A model generated the notes under the pieces. It did not search any database and was not told the origin of the DNA. It worked only from the letters and a program-made list of their open reading frames with translations. A DNA stretch of 18,076 nucleotides from an uncultured Campylobacter sp. (GTDB lineage Bacteria > Campylobacterota > Campylobacteria > Campylobacterales > Campylobacteraceae), in NCBI RefSeq assembly GCF_938045405.1, contig NZ_CALIMW010000136.1, forward strand, positions 1-18,076, read 5' to 3'. Made by a program: the position numbers and the translations under genes. Each line of letters opens with the position of its first letter. The first letter of the stretch is position 1. Shown here piece after piece: positions 1 through 7,556 of this stretch.

Positions 1-12
1 ATTAAAATTTAA

Positions 13-93
13 ATGGAAAAAGTAGATAAGGATTTTAAAGCGAGCTTGCATAACATCACGCAGCAAAAGGGCTCTGAAGGGTGGCGGCAATGA
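13..93 (+). pseudogene. 26-codon fragment or leader ORF, possible toxin tail remnant
   Basis: This short frame runs from an ATG directly after an in-frame TAA (10-12) to a TGA at 91-93. It encodes 26 residues containing SLHNITQQKGSEGWRQ. Its stop overlaps an ATG of the next gene (ATGA at 90-93), the geometry expected of translationally coupled genes and typical of a toxin gene overlapping its immunity gene. No Shine-Dalgarno sequence is visible before the ATG, and the other two frames are closed within the first 25 bases. It may be the decayed 3' end of a longer gene upstream, for example a polymorphic toxin C-terminus, or just a chance frame. I recognise no domain in it. Confidence 0.3.
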
Positions 94-566
94 TAAAAAG
101 CATTATAGACCCCACTAATTTCGATATAGAATTTAGAAAAATAAGTAGAAATAAAAGAGGCGTAGCTAGATCAAGAATAGATTTTGAAAATATCGATGTA
201 GAGGCCAAAATTAGGCTAGTTATGTTTTTAATTTCAAAAGCAAGCCACTTAGATAGCATAGTTTATAAAATTCTTTTTTGGGAAAGAGATGAGAAAATAG
301 AGGAGTATCTTCTTAAAAATATGAAGGGGCAATACACAAAAGCTAAGCCTTATAAAAACGGCGCCAGAGCGGGTGTTATCTTTATAAAAGAAAAGACGCT
401 TGAGCCAAATTTTTTGAGATCCATACTGCTGCGCCATTTTAATTTTGAGCTGGCAAAAGAGCCATCTTTGAATATCAGAGTTCAATTAGCCGCAAACAAT
501 AAAGAGAAATTTTCGATTTTATTTGATATATACGATGATCGAGGCTGCTATGTGTATTACTTTTAA
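90..566 (+). CDS. hypothetical protein, immunity-like (first gene of AT-rich cassette)
   Basis: The product is a small soluble protein of 158 residues if translation starts at the ATG at 90, or 161 from a GTG at 81. The ATG is preferred because it forms an ATGA overlap with the preceding short frame. I recognise no named family. It is rich in Lys/Arg, Ile and Phe, has no signal peptide or membrane helix, and ends in a short strand-like stretch (ILFDIYDDRGCYVYYF). The base composition is clearly AT-richer than the DUF3137-like, nrdA or pyrG genes in this window, with many ATA and AGA codons. The next gene begins 9 nt downstream. Size, packing and composition resemble immunity genes that follow polymorphic toxins, but that is inference from context, not homology. 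Confidence 0.7.
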   Translation: MIKSIIDPTNFDIEFRKISRNKRGVARSRIDFENIDVEAKIRLVMFLISKASHLDSIVYKILFWERDEKIEEYLLKNMKGQYTKAKPYKNGARAGVIFIKEKTLEPNFLRSILLRHFNFELAKEPSLNIRVQLAANNKEKFSILFDIYDDRGCYVYYF

Positions 567-575
567 AATTTTATA

Positions 576-1049
576 ATGAAAATATTTGAGGAAGGAAGAT
601 ATGGCAATATAAAGCTCTTTGAAGACGATAAGTATTGGAAAAAAGCAAAGATCAAAAAAGAGGTATTTTCTGAGATTTCGCGCCTATTAAAGCCCGAAAA
701 ATCTTGGTCTAACGAAATAGATCTATACGGAAGCGAAAACGGCAACCGCTTAGAGGTACTTTTTGATGCTAATAATATAATAGAGTCCGTTACGTTTCGT
801 ATCGATTTTAGATCCGAGTATGAAGCGGTATTAAGGGGCATAATATCATTGTGTGAGAAAAACGGCTTTTGCATTATAGACGGCAATTTAAATAATTTAA
901 AATTATCCTTTAATGCTATAAAAGAGGCAATCAACAAATCCAAAAACAAAGAATTTTTTACAGAACTTGTTAGAAATAGTATAATAGGCGATAAAGACGA
1001 ACCGCCTATCATAGAGGCCGTAGATGATTTCAAATTTAAGGATGATTAA
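576..1049 (+). CDS. hypothetical protein, immunity-like (second gene of cassette)
   Basis: This gene encodes a 157-residue soluble protein with an acidic C-terminus (EAVDDFKFKDD). No signal peptide, membrane helix or catalytic motif is visible. The centre (about residues 45-75) looks like alternating beta strands (RLEVLFDANNIIESVTFRID), followed by helical stretches, a small alpha/beta layout common among immunity proteins. The start ATG lies 9 nt after the previous stop, in an AT-rich setting with no obvious Shine-Dalgarno sequence, so expression may depend on coupling to the upstream gene. The next gene starts 2 nt after this stop. Composition matches its cassette neighbours and not the rest of the window. 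I do not recognise a family. Confidence 0.7.
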   Translation: MKIFEEGRYGNIKLFEDDKYWKKAKIKKEVFSEISRLLKPEKSWSNEIDLYGSENGNRLEVLFDANNIIESVTFRIDFRSEYEAVLRGIISLCEKNGFCIIDGNLNNLKLSFNAIKEAINKSKNKEFFTELVRNSIIGDKDEPPIIEAVDDFKFKDD

Positions 1050-1051
1050 AA

Positions 1052-1678
1052 ATGATTGTAAAATGTATAAAAGAAGACGAGCATGAGTATCTGGGATTAA
1101 ACAGAACCTATTTTGTTCATGGTATCCAATATGAAGAGGGACAGGTTTATTATTGCATATTGCCACTTGAAGATGATAGAGATTGGTATCGATTTAATAG
1201 TGAATATTTTCAAGTAATCGATGAAACGGTGCCTACGAATTGGAAATTTGGAATGCATAGGGGATTTTTTGAATGTTTTACCGCGTCTTACGAAGAGCTC
1301 ATAGCAGACGCGGATCATTATGGAAAGCTTATTGACGGAGATCCGATAGAGGAGGAAATTTTTAAAAAAAGAAGAGCTGAGATGATCGATGACGTATATA
1401 ATACCCATATCATCAAAGATTTTAATCGTTTCATATATGATCTAATCTCTAATCTATCGGTACAGATGAATATTGCAAATAAAGTACTGGATATAGAGAT
1501 ATCTGACGCAAACACTGAGGCCAAACATCGCAAAATGAATATTTTAAAGGATGACGGATATAGCTGGTATTTGATAGAATCGGACATAAGCACCTTTAAA
1601 GCCAACGCTACTAATGATTATTTAAGACCCGTATTAAAATATCTTAAATTGTGGTTAGGCAGAAAGAATTTTAGATAA
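1052..1678 (+). CDS. hypothetical two-part protein, immunity-like (third gene of cassette)
   Basis: The gene encodes 208 residues, preceded by AAGGA about 9 nt before the ATG. The first 65 or so residues (YLGLNRTYFVHGIQYEEGQVYYCILPLEDD...WYRFNSEYFQVID) look like the small beta-rich domain found in many phage and bacterial accessory proteins that read 'L-x-G/N-x-x-Y ... Y-x-I ... W-Y/F ... F-x-V-I-D'. The next stretch (PTNWKFGMHRGFFECFTASYEELIADAD) recalls immunity proteins with a Trp-containing 'P-x-x-W' turn and an acidic helix. Residues 110-208 are mainly helical and unrecognised. There are no membrane segments. Codon use is AT-rich like its neighbours. Assignment as an immunity protein is inferred from layout and weak resemblance. 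Confidence 0.65.
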   Translation: MIVKCIKEDEHEYLGLNRTYFVHGIQYEEGQVYYCILPLEDDRDWYRFNSEYFQVIDETVPTNWKFGMHRGFFECFTASYEELIADADHYGKLIDGDPIEEEIFKKRRAEMIDDVYNTHIIKDFNRFIYDLISNLSVQMNIANKVLDIEISDANTEAKHRKMNILKDDGYSWYLIESDISTFKANATNDYLRPVLKYLKLWLGRKNFR

Positions 1679-1697
1679 CCGGGCAGAAAGGTTTAAT

Positions 1698-2015
1698 ATG
1701 GCGAACGCGATCGATAAAAAAATTTTTATAAAAATTTTGAATGAAGATATCGATGTATGGCGCCCGGTAAAGGCTGCTCAAATCGCGCAATATATTTTTA
1801 AAATTACCGATACGACGAAATTTGAATCCGAACTGGATGAAATTTTAGAATTCAAACAGGGCGATATTGTAAAATGCAGAGAAAAAGACGGCAATTTCTA
1901 CGCTTTTGAGCTATTTGAAAAAACCCGCCTTATAAATAGCAACGCGCTTATCATATGGCTTGATTTAATCCCATTTTTCGCTATAATGAGCGTCAAATTT
2001 CACTCACGGGGATAG
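1698..2015 (+). CDS. small 'DVWRP' protein with an anomalous C-terminal tail
   Basis: The 105-residue product is preceded by AAAGG 7-8 nt before the ATG. Residues 1-75 read like a small uncharacterised family seen in many bacteria, with an N-terminal strand then NEDIDVWRPVKA, then a compact LEFKQGDIVKCRE segment. I know it only as an accessory single-domain protein without assigned function. Residues from about 78 on (LINSNALIIWLDLIPFFAIM...) do not fit: they are hydrophobic, and their codons coincide with a good sigma70 promoter (1960-1987) for the next gene. The likely explanation is that the gene lost its own 3' end at the junction between the imported cassette and resident DNA and reads on to the first stop. 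The product may therefore be truncated or chimeric. The next gene begins 2 nt later. Confidence 0.6.
   Translation: MANAIDKKIFIKILNEDIDVWRPVKAAQIAQYIFKITDTTKFESELDEILEFKQGDIVKCREKDGNFYAFELFEKTRLINSNALIIWLDLIPFFAIMSVKFHSRG
1960..1987 (+). promoter_or_regulatory. sigma70-type promoter for the DUF3137-like gene
   Basis: TTGATT at 1960-1965 and TATAAT at 1982-1987 are separated by 16 nt that include a T-run just before the -10, the usual Campylobacter promoter look. A start site near 1994 would leave about 24 nt before the ATG at 2018. The promoter lies entirely within the 3' end of the preceding reading frame. Confidence 0.6.
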
Positions 2016-2017
2016 CG

Positions 2018-2932
2018 ATGAGCCTTGTTTCTTACGAATTAAAAAAGCAAAAACTAGATGGAGCGCGCAATGTGGCGCTTTGGAAGGCGCGTGGCGGCGT
2101 GGTGGTGGTGGTGCTAGCGCTGTTTATTGCTATGCGCAAGGATTTTGGAGATTTCTCATTCCTGTTTTTATTAGTGTTGCTAGCTCTTGCTTATCCTGCT
2201 TACAAATACCTAGCTGTGCGCATTTCGCGTAAATTTGAAGCGCTCAGCGAAGAGGCCTTTAAGAATGAATTTCTACTCTGGATCGCAAAGGAGCTGCGCC
2301 TTACTTTTCAGCCTTTCGGTGCGTTTTTACTCGATGAAATTTACAAAAATCCGCTCCGTAAAGAGGCAAATCTATGCACTTGCAAGCACGCGATAGTGGG
2401 CAAGACGCCGGAATTCGGCATAAAGCTCGGCGACATCTGCCTAAGCCGCGACTTCGATAAAAATAGAGAGGATCGGGTATTTGAGCTGGATAAAATTCTG
2501 CATCTTAAAAAAAAAGACGATACTGCGATCTTCGACGGGCTTTTTGCAAAATTCGATTTTAGCGAGACTTTCGATAGCAAAATTTTAGTCGTACCGCGCG
2601 GAGAGTTCATCTTCGGCGCATCGGATCTGAAGCTGCTTAAAGACAGCCCACACCTAAGCGCGTCGTTTGATGTTTATCTAAACAATCCCGCCGCCGCCGC
2701 ATTTTTGCAAAACAAAAAAATTTTAGAAAATATGCAAACGATCACCGTAAATTTGTTCGGTAAAACCGAGCTTTATCTGGGCGAAAACAGCCTCGTAATC
2801 GGCGTTGAAAATAGCGAAATTTTCAAATCCGCGCCGAGCTCGCAAAGCGCGAAGCTACTCGAAAGCCTAAATAAAATGATCGAGATCGCTAAAATTTTTG
2901 CTTATCTTAAAAAGCTCGGGCAGGTAGAATAG
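2018..2932 (+). CDS. DUF3137-like membrane protein
   Basis: This 304-residue protein has a short N-terminal helical stretch, two adjacent hydrophobic segments (about residues 27-42 and 47-68), and a roughly 230-residue soluble domain. The layout and the segment around 'FKNEFLLWIAKELRLTFQP' through 'FDGLFAKFDFSETFDSKILVVPR' resemble DUF3137 proteins, widespread bacterial membrane proteins of unknown function. The soluble part is probably cytoplasmic because the helical pair forms a hairpin near the N-terminus. Base composition and AAATTT content return here to the level of the rest of the window, so this looks resident. It follows the 105-codon gene by 2 nt but probably has its own promoter inside that gene. 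The family call is from memory of the pattern, not a search. Confidence 0.7.
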   Translation: MSLVSYELKKQKLDGARNVALWKARGGVVVVVLALFIAMRKDFGDFSFLFLLVLLALAYPAYKYLAVRISRKFEALSEEAFKNEFLLWIAKELRLTFQPFGAFLLDEIYKNPLRKEANLCTCKHAIVGKTPEFGIKLGDICLSRDFDKNREDRVFELDKILHLKKKDDTAIFDGLFAKFDFSETFDSKILVVPRGEFIFGASDLKLLKDSPHLSASFDVYLNNPAAAAFLQNKKILENMQTITVNLFGKTELYLGENSLVIGVENSEIFKSAPSSQSAKLLESLNKMIEIAKIFAYLKKLGQVE

Positions 2933-3030
2933 AGATATTTCGATTTAAAATTTAAAGCTCAAAGTGTGATTGCGGCGGGCAGAACAAAATTTACGATAAC
3001 GGATAAATTCAAAGAGAAGGGGGCTGCGTT

Positions 3031-3729
3031 ATGGATATAGCTGAAATACAAGCTCAAACCCGCAGTATGCGCGCCCTATATGTCGAGGATGATAATGAGG
3101 TAAGGCAGCAGACCGCGAAAATTTTAAAACTATTCTTTCATCAGGTTACCGACTGCGGCGACGGGCGGGAAGGTATCGATAAATTTAAAGCGGGCAAAGC
3201 GGACATTGTTTTTACCGATATTAATATGCCGGGCATGAGCGGGCTTGAGATGTTAGAGCGGATCAAGCAGATCGATCCTTCGGTAAAAACGGTCATCTTC
3301 TCGGCCTACGACGAGTCTAAATTTTTTACCAAAGCCATAGCTATCGGCGTGGACGGCTACATACTAAAGCCTTTTACGACCGAGGATCTACTAAGCGTGC
3401 TTGAAAAAATCACACAAAGTATCGAAACCAAACCCGCAAAGTTTATTTATCTAAGCGGCGATTTTATGTGGGATAAGCAGAGTTTAACCCTATCCAAGGC
3501 AGGCGAAATTATCAAACTTACTAAAAACGAAACCTCTTTGTTGCAGCTGCTTTTAAGCTCTAGCGGACGGATTGCAAGCGGCCTTGAGATAGAAAACGAG
3601 CTGTTCGAGGACTGCGACGAGTATGACGACAAGCGGGTAAGAAATATCATATCCAGATTTCACCGAAAAATCGGCTACAAGCTGATAGAAAACATCTACT
3701 CGCAAGGATACAGAATAAAATGGCGATAG
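3031..3729 (+). CDS. OmpR-type two-component response regulator
   Basis: This 232-residue DNA-binding regulator has a receiver domain at about residues 12-130: acidic pocket E19-D20-D21, phosphoacceptor D63 in DIVFTDINMPGMSG, switch S91, and K113 in YILKPF. A winged-helix Trans_Reg_C effector domain follows at about 140-232, with the recognition region in DDKRVRNIISRFHRKIGYKLIENIYSQGYRIKW. A strong purine-rich ribosome site (GAAGGGGG) lies 7 nt before the ATG. Its stop overlaps the start of the histidine kinase by 10 nt, so the two form a cognate, translationally coupled pair. All key residues are present and it should be functional. Its targets are unknown; the operon downstream of the kinase is an obvious candidate. 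Confidence 0.93.
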   Translation: MDIAEIQAQTRSMRALYVEDDNEVRQQTAKILKLFFHQVTDCGDGREGIDKFKAGKADIVFTDINMPGMSGLEMLERIKQIDPSVKTVIFSAYDESKFFTKAIAIGVDGYILKPFTTEDLLSVLEKITQSIETKPAKFIYLSGDFMWDKQSLTLSKAGEIIKLTKNETSLLQLLLSSSGRIASGLEIENELFEDCDEYDDKRVRNIISRFHRKIGYKLIENIYSQGYRIKWR

Positions 3730-4892
3730 TAGACATCAAAAAAAATCATCAGAGATTTGAGACTATATTTTCAAATTCCGGCGTCGGCATCTTCATCGTG
3801 GACAAGAAAAGAAATATTATGGAGTGCAACGAGACTTTTTGTAAAATTTTTGGCTACGAATACGACGAGATCATCGGCAAATCCGCTCAAACCATACATC
3901 TAAGCGAGGAAAAATACCTGCATTTCGCAGACATCGCCTTTAATAAAGTAAGAAAAAACGAGGCTCTGCAGCTAAACTACGAGCTAAGGCACAAAAGCGG
4001 CAAAGGGCTGTGGATTAGAATTTCGGGCGACTCCATATCGGGAAATGACGAGGTGCTTTGGATAGTGGTGGACATTACCAAAAGAGTGATGGCGGAGAAG
4101 AAACTAAAACAAAGCAGGCTGAAGGTCAAGCGGCTAAATTTAACTCTCAACCACGAGATCGAGGAGCAGCTAAAGCTCATAAGGCGCCAGGACGAGCAGC
4201 TTCAGTATCAATCAAGGCTCGCTCAGATGGGCGAAATTTTAAATATGATAGCGCATCAGTGGAGGCAGCCGCTATCTGCTATCTCGGCTACGGCTTCGTA
4301 TCTGAGCGCCGGCTGCTTGATGGCGGACAAATTTGATAAAACGGCTCTTTTGGAGGAGCTCGGCAAGATCGAGCAGTATTCCAAGCACCTATCCGAAACG
4401 ATCGACGAGTTTAGAAATTTCTTTAAGCCCGCTAAGATCAAGGAAGTTACGAGCCTGGAGGAGCTTTGCAACATGGCGATAAATATCGCAAAAGCGATAC
4501 TGCAAAATCAAAAGATTAAAATTTACGCGAAATACAGCTGTAACCAGACTCTGCTCACATATAAAAACGAGGTTTCGCAGGTTATCTTAAACATCATAAA
4601 AAATGCGCAGGACGCCTTTTTGGAAAGAAATATCGACGATGGCGTTATCGAAATTTCAACCTATATCGAAAAATCTTATCTTTGCTTAAGCGTAAAAGAC
4701 AATGCAGGCGGCATCAGAAAGGAAATCGCGGATAAAATTTTCGATCTGTATTTTTCTACCAAGGTCAGCAAAAACGGCACCGGCATCGGGCTATATATGT
4801 CAAAGATCATCATTGAAGATCACTGCAAGGGCTCGCTCGTCGTCGAAAGCCTAAAAGGCGGTTCAAATTTTATAATCAAACTTCCGAAATGA
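3720..4892 (+). CDS. soluble PAS-domain sensor histidine kinase
   Basis: The product is a 390-residue kinase with no signal peptide or membrane helix, so it senses in the cytoplasm. Residues 12-120 form a PAS domain (FETIFSNSGVGIFIVD ... ITKR), then a coiled-coil linker to about 160, then a dimerisation/phosphoacceptor box with H179 in MIAHQWRQPLSAI. The ATPase domain shows an N box (NIIKNAQDAF), G1 (DNAGGI), F box (IFDLYFSTK) and G2 (GTGIGLYMSK). This HK subtype with the 'HQWRQPL' H box is typical of Campylobacterota and their relatives. It overlaps the response regulator by 10 nt. Cytoplasmic PAS sensing suggests redox, oxygen or small-ligand input, but no cofactor-binding residue can be named from the sequence. 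Confidence 0.92.
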   Translation: MAIVDIKKNHQRFETIFSNSGVGIFIVDKKRNIMECNETFCKIFGYEYDEIIGKSAQTIHLSEEKYLHFADIAFNKVRKNEALQLNYELRHKSGKGLWIRISGDSISGNDEVLWIVVDITKRVMAEKKLKQSRLKVKRLNLTLNHEIEEQLKLIRRQDEQLQYQSRLAQMGEILNMIAHQWRQPLSAISATASYLSAGCLMADKFDKTALLEELGKIEQYSKHLSETIDEFRNFFKPAKIKEVTSLEELCNMAINIAKAILQNQKIKIYAKYSCNQTLLTYKNEVSQVILNIIKNAQDAFLERNIDDGVIEISTYIEKSYLCLSVKDNAGGIRKEIADKIFDLYFSTKVSKNGTGIGLYMSKIIIEDHCKGSLVVESLKGGSNFIIKLPK

Positions 4893-4957
4893 AGCTTTTC
4901 TGAGACAATTTAAAATTTAATCCAAATTTACGCTACAAATGGGCTGCACTCTTTTTA

Positions 4958-4963
4958 TATAAT
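4958..4963 (+). promoter_or_regulatory. -10 box of the membrane/MBL/CobW operon promoter
   Basis: TATAAT is preceded by a CTTTTTA tract, the T-rich plus -10 pattern of Campylobacter sigma70 promoters, with no convincing -35. It sits 36 nt before the start at 4999. It separates the three-gene operon from the two-component genes transcriptionally. Confidence 0.6.
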
Positions 4964-4985
4964 TTAATAAAGATTAAATTTTATG

Positions 4986-4993
4986 TAAGGAGG
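4986..4993 (+). promoter_or_regulatory. strong Shine-Dalgarno sequence
   Basis: TAAGGAGG lies 5 nt before the ATG at 4999, the best ribosome site in the window. It fixes the start of the membrane protein and suggests high translation. Confidence 0.8.
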
Positions 4994-4998
4994 AAGCG

Positions 4999-6390
4999 AT
5001 GAGCGAACCTGAAGACAAAATTTATCTGGAGGAGCGGAAGCTTGTTAGAAGATATTCTCCGCTCACATCAGTGCTTGTAAACACTCTGTTTTTGTTTGTA
5101 GTGTTTTACGCATCGTGGTGGATCTTTCAAGATCCTAGGGGACTGATGAGGATGTATACTCCATACGTGGGATATATGTGGTGCAGATGGCTGCTCGTAG
5201 TCATCATCTGGATCGCGTATATTTTTAATTTTTGGCCATTCAAAAGAGAGTGGCTCTATACGGCGGGGCCCGCGAAAAAGGGCATTATCTTTACGGTGAT
5301 GGTATTTTTTACCTTCTTCGTATTCTTAAAGATATTCTTCGAATTTATTCTAGGCGAGCTTGCCATATCGTATTTTAGTCCGCGAAGGCTTGCGGAGCTT
5401 GGCATAACCGATTTTTACGCGCTTGAGTACTCGGCACAGGCTATTTTGATGTTTGCCGCTATCGCGTCCTGGCTCAGCCCTTCTTGGGTGGTGGCTGCGG
5501 ATAATTCGCCGTGGCAGAAGCTAAAGCAGCCCGTTAAAGGTTTTACCGTTTTTATCTGGACTTTTTTGCTAAGTATGATCGTATATTTCGTATTTTTCCA
5601 CTCGCAAATGGGAATTTTATTCGATCCGTGGCAAAAATACACATCCATTACTCCGCCTTGGTGGCACAACTTCGCCGATACGGTGCACGGAAATTTCAAT
5701 ATCGCGTGGATTATGTGCTGTACCGTTATGGTTTGGGTGTATGAAACTATCTGGGAGAGGTATCCTTTTAGCCTTATTAAGACGAACTGGCTTAGAAGGG
5801 TGGCGTCGTTTTTCGGCATTATAGCGATGGCGTTTTGCTTTTCATTCTTCTTTTACTATCTGCAAGAGCTCATCTGGGGCGTGCATATTAGAGGCGACAG
5901 AAGGCTCTTCGCGCCCGATTGGCGATGGCTGCACGTAGGCGAGATAGCTATATTTTGGCTCGTGCCGGTGTTGTTTATTAAATTTTACTGCAACAACGCG
6001 GTCAATAAATTTTCAAAGCCCGTCAATATCCTTCTTAGAACGATCATAAGCATGGTAGCGGCTATCGTTCTATACTACGTCTATTATCAGGTCTCTCACT
6101 TTTTACTAGGCACTCAAAAGGGCTTTTCGCACCCGCAACAATTCCCGATGATTCCGATGATCTGGTTTATCAACGTCATGCTGATAAATTACTGGTTTAT
6201 GGACGGCTGGCCGGGCTGGAAGCTTGCCGGCAAGAAGGAAGAGGCGGAGGAAGCAGGCGAGGAAGACGATTTTGGAAATAAAAATTCCATTAAAGGCTTG
6301 GTGGTAGGCTTTATCATAGGCGTGATCATCTATCTCGCCGTAGTTTATCTAGCGCCTGCCGTGGGCAATATGCTTACAATTTTTAAATAA
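4999..6390 (+). CDS. polytopic Trp/Phe-rich inner-membrane protein of unknown function
   Basis: The gene encodes 463 residues with about 11 hydrophobic segments, roughly at 23-43, 58-80, 93-117, 143-163, 178-200, 232-250, 264-290, 309-330, 344-368, 380-400 and 432-456. The N-terminus is charged and presumably cytoplasmic. An unusually acidic loop (EEAEEAGEEDDFGN) separates the last two helices. Trp, Phe and Tyr are very abundant, and loops carry motifs such as ITPPWWHNF and SHPQQFPMIP. It has no ABC, MFS or permease signature I can name, and no obvious heme-binding pair. It is first in an operon with a Tat-exported metallo-hydrolase (10 nt downstream) and a CobW GTPase, so it may be a transporter or membrane anchor for the same pathway. 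Confidence 0.8.
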   Translation: MSEPEDKIYLEERKLVRRYSPLTSVLVNTLFLFVVFYASWWIFQDPRGLMRMYTPYVGYMWCRWLLVVIIWIAYIFNFWPFKREWLYTAGPAKKGIIFTVMVFFTFFVFLKIFFEFILGELAISYFSPRRLAELGITDFYALEYSAQAILMFAAIASWLSPSWVVAADNSPWQKLKQPVKGFTVFIWTFLLSMIVYFVFFHSQMGILFDPWQKYTSITPPWWHNFADTVHGNFNIAWIMCCTVMVWVYETIWERYPFSLIKTNWLRRVASFFGIIAMAFCFSFFFYYLQELIWGVHIRGDRRLFAPDWRWLHVGEIAIFWLVPVLFIKFYCNNAVNKFSKPVNILLRTIISMVAAIVLYYVYYQVSHFLLGTQKGFSHPQQFPMIPMIWFINVMLINYWFMDGWPGWKLAGKKEEAEEAGEEDDFGNKNSIKGLVVGFIIGVIIYLAVVYLAPAVGNMLTIFK

Positions 6391-6400
6391 AGGATCTGAG

Positions 6401-7552
6401 ATGAATGAAGCTAGAAGAGATTTTATAAAAGGCGGTGCGGCGGGCATAGGACTTGGCGCGCTCGCATCGATGGGAGTGTTTTCATACTCTCCTGCGAGAG
6501 AATTTTTTCTTCCGGATGAAGTGCGAAAGATGATCGATTTCGGCGCGATTAAAAGCGTCGAGGTTACTAATATCTCCGAAACGAGCTGGTTTGATAACTC
6601 GATGCTGATGGGAGATATTAAAGGCGCAGGCGGACTGCTAGTTAACCAATATCTATTTAACTGGCCGCCGTTCGGTAACGGCAAAGGGCTTGCTAAAGGT
6701 AGCTACGAAGAGGGAATTTCGCAAATCAAGCATCTTTTGCCGGATAAAATAGATGAGGCGTGGGAGGTAACCAAAAAACTTTCCGTAAATCCCGATAACG
6801 CCGGCGGCTACTCCGCTTTGATAGAGATAGAGCGCCTAAACGGCGAAAAGAAAAAATATTTGCTTGATTGCGGCTGGTCATATAAGTGGATGCACGAGTG
6901 CTTTAAGCGGGAGGGGATCGATAAGATGCTGCAAAACGGCGAGATAGACACCCTCATAATGTCGCACGAGCACTACGATCACTTTTGGGCGCTACCCGTC
7001 GTTTTAAAGTATAAGCCCGACATCAGGATCATCATACACGAAGGATTTTACCCGGAGGGCAGACAATATATCAAGGATTCGGGTCATAAAGGCGAGCTTG
7101 TAGTGTTTAAAAAGGGCAGAAATGAGATCGAGCCCGGAATGTGCACGTTTTGCTATGATTGCCCTATCATTACGAGGGTTTTTGGCGAGCAGTCGATCTT
7201 CGTAAACGTCAAAGACAAAGGCCTAGTGAGTATCACGGGCTGCTGCCATCAAGGCATCATTACTTTTTCGGACTCCGCGCATAAGGAGCTTAAGTACGAC
7301 AACGACCAGCTCTACGGGCTTTACGGCGGACTTCATATCTCGCCGTTTGACGACTGGGATCCGAAATACGACGATCTGGTTATCGGACTGAAAAGATGGA
7401 ACTATCAAGTCATGGCGTGCAACCACTGCACGGGTTTGCTGACCGTGCAAAAATTCGTCCGCGAGGGCTATCCGATCGTAAAGGGCACGGCTAGATTTAG
7501 AACCAAAACGTCCGATTATCTAGGCAACGGCGATAAGGTTAAATTTGGATAA
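6401..7552 (+). CDS. Tat-exported metallo-beta-lactamase-fold protein, DHPS-like
   Basis: The 383-residue product has a twin-arginine signal (ARRDFIKGGAAGIGLGALAS, residues 4-23), so it is probably exported folded and metallated. The mature part is an MBL fold: H189-E-H191-Y-D193-H194, then H283 in ITGCCHQGI, H312 in YGGLHISPF and H342 in CNHCTG. The GC-C/S-H, GG-x-H and HCTG motifs mark the subfamily that includes archaeal dihydropterin (DHPS-like) enzymes; bacterial members have no settled role. C248, C251 and C254 form an additional CxxCxxC. AAGGA lies about 7 nt before the ATG, and the preceding gene ends 10 nt upstream. The CobW gene overlaps or adjoins the 3' end. The substrate is unknown. 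Confidence 0.88.
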   Translation: MNEARRDFIKGGAAGIGLGALASMGVFSYSPAREFFLPDEVRKMIDFGAIKSVEVTNISETSWFDNSMLMGDIKGAGGLLVNQYLFNWPPFGNGKGLAKGSYEEGISQIKHLLPDKIDEAWEVTKKLSVNPDNAGGYSALIEIERLNGEKKKYLLDCGWSYKWMHECFKREGIDKMLQNGEIDTLIMSHEHYDHFWALPVVLKYKPDIRIIIHEGFYPEGRQYIKDSGHKGELVVFKKGRNEIEPGMCTFCYDCPIITRVFGEQSIFVNVKDKGLVSITGCCHQGIITFSDSAHKELKYDNDQLYGLYGGLHISPFDDWDPKYDDLVIGLKRWNYQVMACNHCTGLLTVQKFVREGYPIVKGTARFRTKTSDYLGNGDKVKFG

Positions 7553-7556
7553 AAGC

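Noticed and set aside
81..89. GTG start for the first cassette gene
   Set aside because: The ATG at 90 forms an ATGA overlap with the preceding frame and is the more usual codon. GAAGG sits directly against the GTG but at good distance from the ATG.
1..2015. Restriction-modification, phage-defence or CRISPR locus in the AT-rich region
   Set aside because: No methyltransferase, nuclease, helicase or reverse transcriptase motif was seen and there are no spaced direct repeats; the small genes fit immunity-like proteins better.
4999..6390. Naming the membrane protein as an amino acid permease or cytochrome subunit
   Set aside because: The helices are clear, but no permease signature or paired heme-ligand histidines in helices could be identified, so a specific name would be a guess.
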